A stretch of DNA of 64,000 nucleotides, from NCBI RefSeq assembly GCF_018343695.1, contig NZ_JAGYPJ010000001.1, positions 3,470,511-3,534,510 on the forward strand. The letters run 5' to 3'. A program made the position numbers and the translations under genes. Under the pieces are notes generated by a model. The model made no database searches. It worked only from the letters and a program-made list of their open reading frames with translations, and was not told the DNA's origin. Source of the DNA: Lederbergia citrisecunda. GTDB lineage: Bacteria > Bacillota > Bacilli > Bacillales > Bacillaceae_C. This document shows, piece by piece, positions 1 through 7,517 of the stretch (position 1 is the first letter of the stretch; every line of letters begins with the position of its first letter).

Positions 1-240
1 TTTCATATAGTTGGCTCCAATGTCGATAGTTACAATATACATAAAGAAGAAATCTTTAATCTCGAGGAGACTGAAAATCTGGCTAATGAATCCTTACCAA
101 AAGACAAAGAAATCATCGTGACATGTACAACTGGAAATTCCGCCACAAAATGTGCGAACGTTTTATCTGCGCACAACTACAATGTTGCTGTTTTGGAAGG
201 TGGCATTACGGCATGGACGGAATATCTAAAAACGAAATAA
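1..240 (+). CDS. rhodanese-like domain protein, 3' part
   Basis: The reading frame is open from the first base to a TAA at 238-240, so the gene begins before the window. The 79 visible residues are the second half of a rhodanese (sulfurtransferase) domain. The active-site loop CTTGNSA has the catalytic cysteine, and it is followed by the typical LEGGITAWTEYL ending. Rhodaneses move sulfane sulfur between small thiols or protein partners in the cytoplasm. The substrate cannot be told from this part. A hairpin with GTAGAC/GTCTAC arms follows at about 345-367 and may end the transcript. Confidence 0.8.
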   Translation, partial: FHIVGSNVDSYNIHKEEIFNLEETENLANESLPKDKEIIVTCTTGNSATKCANVLSAHNYNVAVLEGGITAWTEYLKTK

Positions 241-377
241 GAAAAATGGTGGTACAGGCAATTGCAAATGTTGGAGTAATCACTTCGCCAAAGGCGGAAA
301 TTTTAGCCGTAAGTAAAAGTCCCATGTATGAAAAAAATGTCCTATAGAGTAGACCTCTAGAAAAAGTCTACCTATAG

Positions 378-503
378 GGTAATCTTAGTATCCACTATAT
401 TGCAGGTACTATGATGGTGGATACGAAAGATGGTATCCAAAGTATTGGTTCCCCCCAGTTTAAGAAGATACAGCAAAAGGGGTGGGAATCGGATCTTTCA
501 TAA
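378..503 (+). other. possible gene-end remnant, unassigned
   Basis: An open frame of 41 residues ends in TAA at 501-503 and contains an internal ATG at 411 (MMVDTKDGIQSIGSPQF...). It has no Shine-Dalgarno sequence and follows an in-frame stop at 375-377. Codon use looks coding, so this may be the decayed end of a lost gene. I do not recognise the family, and it may be chance. Confidence 0.15.
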
Positions 504-505
504 TT

Positions 506-1411
506 TTAATTGAGTAATGCATAATGCTTGTTAATCATTTTTCGTAAAAAAACAACAGATTCTTTTAACTCATGAAGACCATTGACACCATCCTCGATCG
601 ATATCCACCCATCAAAATGAATAGATTTAAGGATGGTAAAAATTTGATTATAATCATTTAATCCTTTGCCGATTACACCATGAGAAAGAGCCTCCGAATA
701 TCCTTCATTCACATACTTTTGTATGTCTTCTAATGAATAACCTTCTGCCAAATAGCGATCACTTGCATGGGCCGTTACCAGTCTATTTTTCACTTCCTTC
801 AATAAAACAATAGGATCTTCACCTGCAAAAATGGCGTTAGACGGATCATAGTTTACTCCAAAATATGGAGATGATATTTGTTTTATGATCTGAAGAAAAA
901 CCTCTGACTTCTGCGCAAATTCAGGATAAATCCAAAATCCATCCTTATAATGATTTTCCATCACAAGGTGCACATTTTTACTCTCTGCATATAGCAACAG
1001 TTCATTAATGGAATCAACCGTCCATTGTATTCCTTCTTCTGTAGATACTTCCGGCCTCCTTTGACCGGAAAGAACCCTACATGATTGGAAGTCCCCTGGT
1101 CCAAGGAAATGCATAACATCGATCATTTTCTTCATTTTATTTATTTCATTTTCTCTGAATGAGGCATCTGGATGTGTAAAATCTGGAGAAGAGCACATCA
1201 TCGGAATGATTAAATTTTCTTTTTCTGCAGCTCTTTTTATACTTAATAAATATTCTTCGGACGTATCTTTTAAGAATGAAGGGTACAGCTCCAATCCATC
1301 CGCTCCCAAAGTACCCGCTTGTTCGATCCATTCAAAAATGTCCATCCTGCCATCTGACAACTCTTCGAGATACCCTTTTGGAAATACTGAAATTCGGGGG
1401 TGTTTGCTCAT
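506..1411 (-). CDS. sugar phosphate isomerase/epimerase, TIM-barrel (AP endonuclease 2-like fold)
   Basis: This 301-residue cytosolic protein has the xylose-isomerase-like TIM barrel pattern. Candidate metal ligands are E152 (VMENH), D189 (NYDPSN), H215 (TAHASD) and E273 (ISIEDG), the usual four positions of this superfamily. Members isomerise or epimerise keto-sugars or their phosphates, using a divalent metal. It is the last gene of a three-gene minus-strand operon and starts 10 bp after the hexulose-phosphate-synthase-like gene. UlaE-type L-ribulose/L-xylulose 3-epimerases belong to the same fold, so a role beside the OMP-decarboxylase-like enzyme is reasonable. The exact substrate is not readable. 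Confidence 0.75.
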   Translation of the reverse strand: MSKHPRISVFPKGYLEELSDGRMDIFEWIEQAGTLGADGLELYPSFLKDTSEEYLLSIKRAAEKENLIIPMMCSSPDFTHPDASFRENEINKMKKMIDVMHFLGPGDFQSCRVLSGQRRPEVSTEEGIQWTVDSINELLLYAESKNVHLVMENHYKDGFWIYPEFAQKSEVFLQIIKQISSPYFGVNYDPSNAIFAGEDPIVLLKEVKNRLVTAHASDRYLAEGYSLEDIQKYVNEGYSEALSHGVIGKGLNDYNQIFTILKSIHFDGWISIEDGVNGLHELKESVVFLRKMINKHYALLN

Positions 1412-1421
1412 ACTTCTCTCC

Positions 1422-2111
1422 TTATTTAGATTGTTTTACTTGCTGAACCAAATCAGATAATATTTTTTTCAAATCTTCTTTATTCGTGCTCGGGCTAAAT
1501 TCTTTTTTATCGATTACTAAAGGGGCGCCAACTACTACTAAAGGAGCTCCATTTTTGGGCATTTCAGCTGCTTGTTCAATCGTTAAGCCACCTACAGCTT
1601 GTATAGGTATTGTAACCGCTTTAAAAACTGCGTCTAAATGATCGAAGGGGCTTCTCTCCGGATCTTCTCCTCTTTCATCAAAACCTGTATGTACAATGAT
1701 ATAATCGACGCCATTTTCTTCTAGCATTTTTGCTGCAGCTACTGGATCTTCAGTCGCCATAATATCGCCCATTACCTGGATACCATATTCTCGTGCTGCT
1801 TTTACAACTGCCCTAATCGTAGCTGGATGTGCAACCGCCATGACCACAACATGGGTAGCGCCAGCTTTTGCCATCATCTCCGTTTCCAAATAACCACCAT
1901 CCATTGTTTTTAAATCTGCAACGATAGGATGATCTGGGAATCTTTCTCTTAAAGCAGATACTGCATGAAGCCCTTCAGCTAATAATAATGGCGTTCCGAC
2001 TTCAATCCAATCAACTCCTGATTCTACGGCAACTTCTGCCATTTCCAATGCCTCTTTCGTGCTTGTTAAATCTAGCGAAATTTGTAAAATGGGTTCCATA
2101 GACAACTGCAT
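1422..2111 (-). CDS. 3-hexulose-6-phosphate synthase-like / 3-keto-L-gulonate-6-phosphate decarboxylase-like enzyme
   Basis: This 229-residue (beta/alpha)8 enzyme belongs to the orotidine-phosphate decarboxylase suprafamily. The DxKxxD motif is D66-K68-D71 (ADLKTMDGG). The later VHTGFDERG and AVGGL phosphate-binding segments fit the HPS/KGPDC group. DLKTMD followed by Gly is closer to formaldehyde-fixing hexulose-phosphate synthase, but the usual 6-phospho-3-hexuloisomerase partner is absent. Its neighbours are a zinc dehydrogenase and a TIM-barrel isomerase, so it more likely serves sugar-acid breakdown than formaldehyde fixation; that is inference. A GAAAGGA sequence lies about 4 nt before the chosen ATG; an internal ATG four codons later is the alternative. 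Confidence 0.7.
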   Translation of the reverse strand: MQLSMEPILQISLDLTSTKEALEMAEVAVESGVDWIEVGTPLLLAEGLHAVSALRERFPDHPIVADLKTMDGGYLETEMMAKAGATHVVVMAVAHPATIRAVVKAAREYGIQVMGDIMATEDPVAAAKMLEENGVDYIIVHTGFDERGEDPERSPFDHLDAVFKAVTIPIQAVGGLTIEQAAEMPKNGAPLVVVGAPLVIDKKEFSPSTNKEDLKKILSDLVQQVKQSK

Positions 2112-2131
2112 TCATTCCTTTCAATATAAGT

Positions 2132-3169
2132 TTATGAATTTGGTAAGATAATAGATTTGGCTTGTGATAAAGAGTCCATCTCTTTGAACGCGTCTTCCCA
2201 ATCCTCGATAGGATACACTTTAGCCATTGGTAAAGGATCAATCTTCCCTTGCTCCATCAGCAATAATACTTTCTCCCACATCGGGTAATTATGACTAAAT
2301 GAACCTTGTAGTCTAGCCGCCTTTTGTATTAAAGGGTCAAGTGAAAAACCGACAGGTGCCGGTCCCCAGCCAATCTTTGTTATTTGTCCCCCCGGTCGAA
2401 CAACTTCTATACTTTGCCTTAGCGTTGTTGAATTTCCTACGGCATCCAGCACTAGATTAGGGCCAAAACCATCACCCAATTGCATGATTTCTTGGACAAC
2501 ATTTTGTTTAGAGGCGTTAATGATATTGTCTGCACCGAAATCTTTAGCAAGTTCCAAGCGATTCATATCTGCCTCAATCCCTACCACAGTCAATGAAGCA
2601 GGAGAAAAAAGTTTAGCCATTTGTACGCACATTAATCCTATAGGTCCTGGTCCAAAAATGACAACATGATCTCCTGGTTTTATTTCAGAATGATGAGCCA
2701 CAGCATTATAAGCGACACAGGCTGGTTCAGTTAATGCCGCCTTTTCATAGGAAACTTCTGAAGGAATTCGATGGACAATTGACTCCCTCGTTTTAATATA
2801 TTGTGCCATTGCACCATCTTCCAACACTCCAAACCCTTTGCGTTCCGGACACAAATTGTATTCCCCAGTTCTACAATAGATACAAGTTTCACATACATAT
2901 GATGGTGTTTCGCTGACCACCCTATCTCCTATTTTGATATTTTTTACATCTTTTCCGACATCAGCTACAACCCCCGAAAATTCATGACCTAATATGACGG
3001 GTCGCTTCACTTCAAACCCTTGGGAGTCATGATACATATGAAGGTCACTTCCACATACCCCCACCGCTTTAACTTTCATTAACACATCTTTTGGACCAAT
3101 CTTTGGAATTGGGACGTCTTGCAGCTCCACATTGCCTTTTCCAACTGAAAAGTTTACTATAGCTTTCAT
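2132..3169 (-). CDS. zinc-dependent medium-chain alcohol/polyol dehydrogenase
   Basis: This 345-residue MDR enzyme has the catalytic zinc site C39 (VCGSD) and H62-E63 (GHEFSG), and the structural zinc cysteines C93, C96, C99 and C107. The Rossmann glycine motif GPGPIG lies near residue 174. These are the features of sorbitol, threonine and butanediol dehydrogenases, which oxidise an alcohol with NAD(P)+. It is the first gene of the minus-strand operon, 20 bp before the hexulose-phosphate-synthase-like gene. Together the three genes suggest oxidation of a polyol or sugar phosphate, then aldol or decarboxylation chemistry, then isomerisation. The promoter should lie in the upstream gap. Confidence 0.85.
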   Translation of the reverse strand: MKAIVNFSVGKGNVELQDVPIPKIGPKDVLMKVKAVGVCGSDLHMYHDSQGFEVKRPVILGHEFSGVVADVGKDVKNIKIGDRVVSETPSYVCETCIYCRTGEYNLCPERKGFGVLEDGAMAQYIKTRESIVHRIPSEVSYEKAALTEPACVAYNAVAHHSEIKPGDHVVIFGPGPIGLMCVQMAKLFSPASLTVVGIEADMNRLELAKDFGADNIINASKQNVVQEIMQLGDGFGPNLVLDAVGNSTTLRQSIEVVRPGGQITKIGWGPAPVGFSLDPLIQKAARLQGSFSHNYPMWEKVLLLMEQGKIDPLPMAKVYPIEDWEDAFKEMDSLSQAKSIILPNS

Positions 3170-3689
3170 AAAAAAGCCCCCTTGTTATAGATTATGTATG
3201 ATGCTTAATAGATAATGATGAATCACCTATAAATAACTTCGACTTAATAAATTCATGAATGAATGAGAGATACAACAATTAGTCTACGAGGCTTGAATAC
3301 GGAGAGGCTATTCGTAAGATGAGCTGATAGTAGAACCAGATTATATAGGCAACGAGGCTATGCAGCACCCCAATACCGGATAGCAGCCAAAAGTACATTT
3401 GCTTACTAGTAATGGTCAGATAGGAACGAACCAAGGATTAATACTTACTCATGAAGAACGTGGCTTTGTATACTAGTAATCTAGGAAATTGGTCTTTTTC
3501 GAATTCATTATATTCTAACCGTTCCGTATTTACAATATATTTCGATAATTCACTCAAGTAATAAATCAATGCTTTCAGCAAAATATGATAGTGTCTCTAG
3601 TTCAGATTTTTCCCCTTATACTGTAACCGTGTAATTCTATGTAAATATTACAAATGAGTAAGCATACATCATTCAGCTTTAAAAACTGA
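3170..3689. other. intergenic, AT-rich, no supported gene
   Basis: I see no gene here. The sequence nearest 3169 must hold the promoter of the dehydrogenase operon on the minus strand. On the plus strand there are short, stop-ridden frames that might be older parts of the decayed Mrr-like gene found next door, but none can be assigned. Confidence 0.5.
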
Positions 3690-3800
3690 CATAATGGAAC
3701 TTTAGTTAATGAAGGTGCAACTAAAGGGATATTTGTAACTACTACGAACTATGGTTCAGATGCATATAGCTTTGCTAAAGATAAACCAATTACATTATGA
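3690..3800 (+). pseudogene. relic of an Mrr-type restriction endonuclease (C-terminal part)
   Basis: The frame reads LVNEGATKGIFVTTTNYG, then DAYSFAKDKPITL, then TGA at 3798-3800, and continues after the stop with NGNN. This matches the conserved end of Mrr-like PD-(D/E)XK nucleases, where a K-x-G-I-F-V/I-T-T stretch is followed by A-Y/E-F-A-x-x-K-P-I-x-L and then NG. A stop sits just upstream (TGA before 3690), the conserved LxNG segment is broken by a stop, and the tail is out of frame. It is clearly a dead fragment. It lies at the edge of an active McrBC-like cluster and so marks a defence island. Confidence 0.6.
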
Positions 3801-3950
3801 AATGGAAACAATCCATCGTGCTTCATAAATTTCTGCGAGTCGACGGTTATATAATTATAAAATTTCTTATAAAAACATAGGGAATTTTTCCTAGCTAGTG
3901 GTATTATAAGGAAGGATTCAGATAATTTAAAAGAGTAAGGGGAATTTTGC

Positions 3951-5069
3951 TTGTATAAGAAACTATTAATCATTATGACTACATTATTTTTATTTATGAT
4001 CAGTATAGGTGGCCATACATACGCTATTTCATATCCACCTGCACTTGAGCATAAATGGACATCGAAATCATTCAAGGCTGTTGATATGTTTGGGCCTTAC
4101 AGTAATGAAAGTGGATATACTACAGTGAATTATTATCAAAAACCAAATAGTTCGAATAACTCAATCCTAGTGTACAATTCACAAGGTAAAAAAATTTATG
4201 AAAAAGAAAACGATGCAAGTCTGGGAAGTGTTTCTCAAGTTTTAGCAAATAAAAACGGAATTATTATTAATTCACAAAAGGGACTAAAGAAAATTAACTT
4301 AAAGGGAAAAGTAGAATGGTTTAATAAAAACCTACTCAACGGTGGAATATTCACAACAGACAATGGCGATCTATTTTTTTCCGATCAGTCTAGAAAAAAA
4401 ATAGATAAAATCAACCCCAAAAACGGCAAAGTCCTTTGGACGTATAAATTAAATACTAAGAACGAGATAAATAACCTTGAGATTAATCCCAAAAACGGTA
4501 ACTTCTACTTTGTTACTAATAACGATTTATATGTAATGAACAATAAAAAACTGATGTGGAAAGTGACCGCGCCGAAAGGAAATGGAATTCAGGAGATCAT
4601 TCTTTCCCCAAATGGAACGGTAGCCATAGAGATGTATGACAAAAACGGTTACTACTTAAAGGTATATTCAAATAAAGGCAAGCTAACATGGCAAAATAAA
4701 TCAAAAGACTTCTACGTACGTAATGCCATGTTTAATAAAAATGATGATTTTTGTATGATCGACGGTGATAATAAAGTCATATGGTTCAATCCAAAAGGTA
4801 AGATCATTAGTTCGTTTACATTAAACGAAAATAATTATTATTCTCCAGAAATATTTTCGGTAACAAACGGCTTAACTATTTATATCAATTATTTCCAAAG
4901 GGATTCGAATTTTCAAAGCACTTACTATATACGTAAATTTAATAAAAACGGTAAGGTGCTAGCTCAGTCAAAAACGAAGGATTTTGATTTTAATACTTAT
5001 CCAAGCGGTGTTTACTCATTAACCCATAAAAATGGCGCATTTCAATTTAAATATTATAAATTAAAGTAA
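3951..5069 (+). CDS. secreted beta-propeller (PQQ/WD-like repeat) protein
   Basis: This 372-residue protein starts with TTG, 8 nt after AAGGGG. An N-terminal signal peptide (about residues 1-25, KK then a hydrophobic core ending HTYAIS) predicts export. The rest has repeated blades with a W/L-x-Y/F-x-x-N and NPKNGKVLW / KGKLTWQ style pattern, as in PQQ-like propellers. No catalytic residues or lipobox Cys are visible, so it is probably a soluble or wall-associated binding protein. The base composition is very AT-rich, as in the adjacent defence genes. I do not recognise a named family. Confidence 0.6.
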   Translation: MYKKLLIIMTTLFLFMISIGGHTYAISYPPALEHKWTSKSFKAVDMFGPYSNESGYTTVNYYQKPNSSNNSILVYNSQGKKIYEKENDASLGSVSQVLANKNGIIINSQKGLKKINLKGKVEWFNKNLLNGGIFTTDNGDLFFSDQSRKKIDKINPKNGKVLWTYKLNTKNEINNLEINPKNGNFYFVTNNDLYVMNNKKLMWKVTAPKGNGIQEIILSPNGTVAIEMYDKNGYYLKVYSNKGKLTWQNKSKDFYVRNAMFNKNDDFCMIDGDNKVIWFNPKGKIISSFTLNENNYYSPEIFSVTNGLTIYINYFQRDSNFQSTYYIRKFNKNGKVLAQSKTKDFDFNTYPSGVYSLTHKNGAFQFKYYKLK

Positions 5070-5075
5070 GCACAT

Positions 5076-5119
5076 GGGGCTGTTTAGAAGGTCAAGTTAA
5101 TTGACTTTTAAACAGCCCC
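5076..5119. terminator. inverted repeat after the propeller gene
   Basis: The arms GGGGCTGTTTA (5076-5086) and TAAACAGCCCC (5109-5119) are exact complements around a 22-nt loop, just after the stop codon. There is no clear T run, so it may be a terminator or an mRNA-end hairpin. Confidence 0.45.
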
Positions 5120-5223
5120 TACCTTTCAAATATCCAAGCCTTTAGAAATCAAATGATTCAATAACACGCAGTAATCTGTCTTCGAACTAAGTATCAGATA
5201 AGGTTTCTCTCTAACATTTGGTA

Positions 5224-5346
5224 CTACGTCTCATGAAACCCAACCAAACAAGGAAACTTCTCTTGTTCCTTCTTCCATTCGCGGAAGCTGATGAAGCGAT
5301 TGCCAATATATACGATTTGGTCTGGAATAATCTCACGACATTTCAA
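5224..5346 (-). CDS. possible 40-residue protein
   Basis: A TTG codon at 5346 is preceded by AGGGGAG at 7 nt, and the frame runs 40 codons (MKCREIIPDQIVYIGNRF...) to TAG at 5224-5226. The composition (aromatic, charged, no stop-like bias) reads like a real small protein, whereas the longer opposite frame is hydrophobic and has no ribosome site. I do not recognise the family. It could also be a remnant. Confidence 0.3.
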   Translation of the reverse strand: MKCREIIPDQIVYIGNRFISFREWKKEQEKFPCLVGFHET

Positions 5347-5460
5347 TACGTTTCTCCCCTTTTCTTGAAACTTTTGCTAATAATAAACCCTTTCATTTTG
5401 TACATATCGATTAAAAGGAAAATGGGACACCCTGTTTAAAAAATTTTAGTAAAAAGAAGA

Positions 5461-5507
5461 AAAAGAGCGCTCCCTGTGCCGAAAATCGACGACAGGGGCG
5501 CTCTTTT
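5461..5507. terminator. bidirectional terminator
   Basis: The arms AAAAGAGCGC-T-CCCTGT and ACAGGGGCGCTCTTTT form a strong GC-rich stem with one bulged T. An A run leads in and a T run follows, so it can end transcription on both strands. On the minus strand it sits just after the PD-(D/E)XK gene. Confidence 0.8.
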
Positions 5508-5530
5508 AAGAAAAGATGGTTAATCAATAT

Positions 5531-7336
5531 TTATTCCACTTTACTAATTGTTTCATCGTAAATCATTTGAAGCTTTTCTATTATCTCCTGCAGATTCTTA
5601 TTCTCATATAAAGCATCGAATGCATTCATGATCCCCGATTCATTTGACCCTTCAATTGATATTGTTTCAGAGTGAATACGATTATATTTGGCTTCTAGTG
5701 TAAGTCCCTTTTTACTAACTTTAATACCCTTTTCTTTAATATTTTCCATCAAAAGTAGACGTTTATCTGCTTCAATTGGACCAATTTCCAGCGTAAAGTA
5801 CAGGGAATCTGGGTTAATATTCATCCAAAATAGAAATGGCCCATTATCCCACCACCATTTTTCTCTTGTTTCTCCCAATTTCTCCTTGAACGCATCAAAC
5901 AAAGGAATTTTAAATGATAGATTTCGTGAAGTCACACGATAATGATTTTCAGGAATATTTTTAGATTCCATCCAATTTTTAAATGTATTTTGAACTTGTA
6001 TTTTCATTCCATCTAATGGGGAAGTTTCGATAGATTTTGTTATTTCTTCTTTTAATGGATTTTCATTATTTAAAATGGCAGCTACTTGTTTTCGCAATAA
6101 AACAAATTCCGAACTATTATATAAATCCGCCATTGCTTGCCTTAGCTCGACCATATCATTCCACTTATTCACATCAATCTTTTGAGAGAAAAATCGCGTG
6201 TAACGTGCTTTTTCTAATTTTGAATTCTCTTTAAATGAAAATCCTACTTTTTCTAATTGTTCCAGCAGCCAAATACGTCCAGCATATTCCATTGGCCCTA
6301 TTTCAGCAATAAGACGTAGCCGACTATCATTTGCCCTTTCAAACCAAACAATTAATCCCTTTCCTAACCAATAATTTGGTTCCCGTAAATGTATATCGCC
6401 AATAGGATTCCATTCAGGTGGGAATAGATTCGGACTAGTTGGATGTGCATTATAAAGAACTTCTTCATCAAACTGTTGATGAATGAATTGTTCAAAGCTA
6501 TATGATAGGATATTTTGTCCATGTTTAAAAATATAATTGATTGTATTTTTATATTTCATCATGAATTCAAATTGATATCCGGATTCATATTTCAATTGCT
6601 TTTTAAACATAGAAGTTTCTTCGAATAACGCATCAATTGCAGGCTTATTATTTCGGTATATATGTATTGCCTGCAATATTTGATCCTGATTTGGATAAAA
6701 TTTTTCCTTTAATATTTGGTTGTAATCTTCAATAAATTTGTAAATCTTATCACTCAATTGATCCTTATACAGCAGAAGAATGGTTTGTAAAATCGACTCG
6801 ATTCGCTCATAAGAAAGCATAAAGTATTGTTTATTAGAAGGTTCTTCCCCATCAAGCGTTAAGTAAATTGGGATTATTGTAAAATCCTCAAATGTATGTT
6901 GGATGAAGTTTAAATAATCATCTAATTGATTTTCCGATTCTGTGGAATAAAATTTATTTTCAATGATAAAGATAGATTTCAAATTTTGGTTCACAATGAC
7001 CAAATCAACGAATCGATTTTTATCTGTTTTAACTTCACGATATACGTGACTATCCATTAATGAATGGTTCAGGATTTCACTCACTTTATCATATTGTGGA
7101 TTATTGATGTTTTCATCTATTAATATAAGATGTTCAATCATTTTACGTAAATAATAGTCTTGTAGACTATGATTTTCTTTCGGGTTTAGCAACCACGCTA
7201 AAATATTCGAATGACGGATCTCATGGTTTTCTAATTTTAAGATTTTTAATGTATTGAACGAATTTACTTGCTGATTGAGTTGTTGGAAAGTCGCATCATT
7301 TTCCAACTCAAATAAATCTCGAATATCCATCTGCAT
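5531..7336 (-). CDS. PD-(D/E)XK nuclease family protein (PDDEXK_4-like) with duplicated C-terminal module
   Basis: This 601-residue protein has an N-terminal PD-(D/E)XK nuclease fold. An HSNILAWLLNP segment near residue 42 is followed by D111 (RFVDLVI) and E126-x-K128 (IIENKFY), the metal and catalytic residues. Residues about 313-395 and 487-565 are a tandem duplication: both carry F/W-x-x-x-N-x-D-S-L/R-x-x-x-x-EIGP-M/I-E, then R-x-x-L-L-E, then a basic stretch. The protein is soluble, with no signal. It is the last gene of the McrBC-like cluster, but a 181-bp gap with a hairpin separates it from the DUF2357 gene, so it may be transcribed or dosed separately. A role as an extra effector nuclease is inference. 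Confidence 0.7.
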   Translation of the reverse strand: MQMDIRDLFELENDATFQQLNQQVNSFNTLKILKLENHEIRHSNILAWLLNPKENHSLQDYYLRKMIEHLILIDENINNPQYDKVSEILNHSLMDSHVYREVKTDKNRFVDLVIVNQNLKSIFIIENKFYSTESENQLDDYLNFIQHTFEDFTIIPIYLTLDGEEPSNKQYFMLSYERIESILQTILLLYKDQLSDKIYKFIEDYNQILKEKFYPNQDQILQAIHIYRNNKPAIDALFEETSMFKKQLKYESGYQFEFMMKYKNTINYIFKHGQNILSYSFEQFIHQQFDEEVLYNAHPTSPNLFPPEWNPIGDIHLREPNYWLGKGLIVWFERANDSRLRLIAEIGPMEYAGRIWLLEQLEKVGFSFKENSKLEKARYTRFFSQKIDVNKWNDMVELRQAMADLYNSSEFVLLRKQVAAILNNENPLKEEITKSIETSPLDGMKIQVQNTFKNWMESKNIPENHYRVTSRNLSFKIPLFDAFKEKLGETREKWWWDNGPFLFWMNINPDSLYFTLEIGPIEADKRLLLMENIKEKGIKVSKKGLTLEAKYNRIHSETISIEGSNESGIMNAFDALYENKNLQEIIEKLQMIYDETISKVE

Positions 7337-7361
7337 TCACTCCGATTGTCTATAAAAATAG

Positions 7362-7405
7362 AGCCAGATTCTAAATCAATGTCGCCATTGATTCAGAACT
7401 GGCAG
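7362..7405 (-). terminator. hairpin between the DUF2357 and PDDEXK_4 genes
   Basis: The arms GCCAGATTCTAAATCAATG and CATTGATTCAGAACTGGC pair with few mismatches. On the minus strand the stem is followed by TCTATTTTTA. It could end, attenuate or stabilise the mRNA between the two nuclease genes. Confidence 0.5.
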
Positions 7406-7517
7406 CATACTTGATATACCATCTTTATAGCTTCTCATAATTTATCTTGCATATTATCCAACTCAAATCCAAACAATCCTAATCCTAGGAATGGAGATAT
7501 TCAGGAAATGGGGTTTT

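Noticed and set aside
123-347. A 74-codon frame from ATG 123.
   Set aside because: Its first part overlaps the clearly rhodanese frame 1-240 in another phase, and it has no ribosome site.
3749-4075. Minus frame opposite the propeller gene start.
   Set aside because: It is the shadow of the signal-peptide region and of the Mrr remnant on the plus strand.
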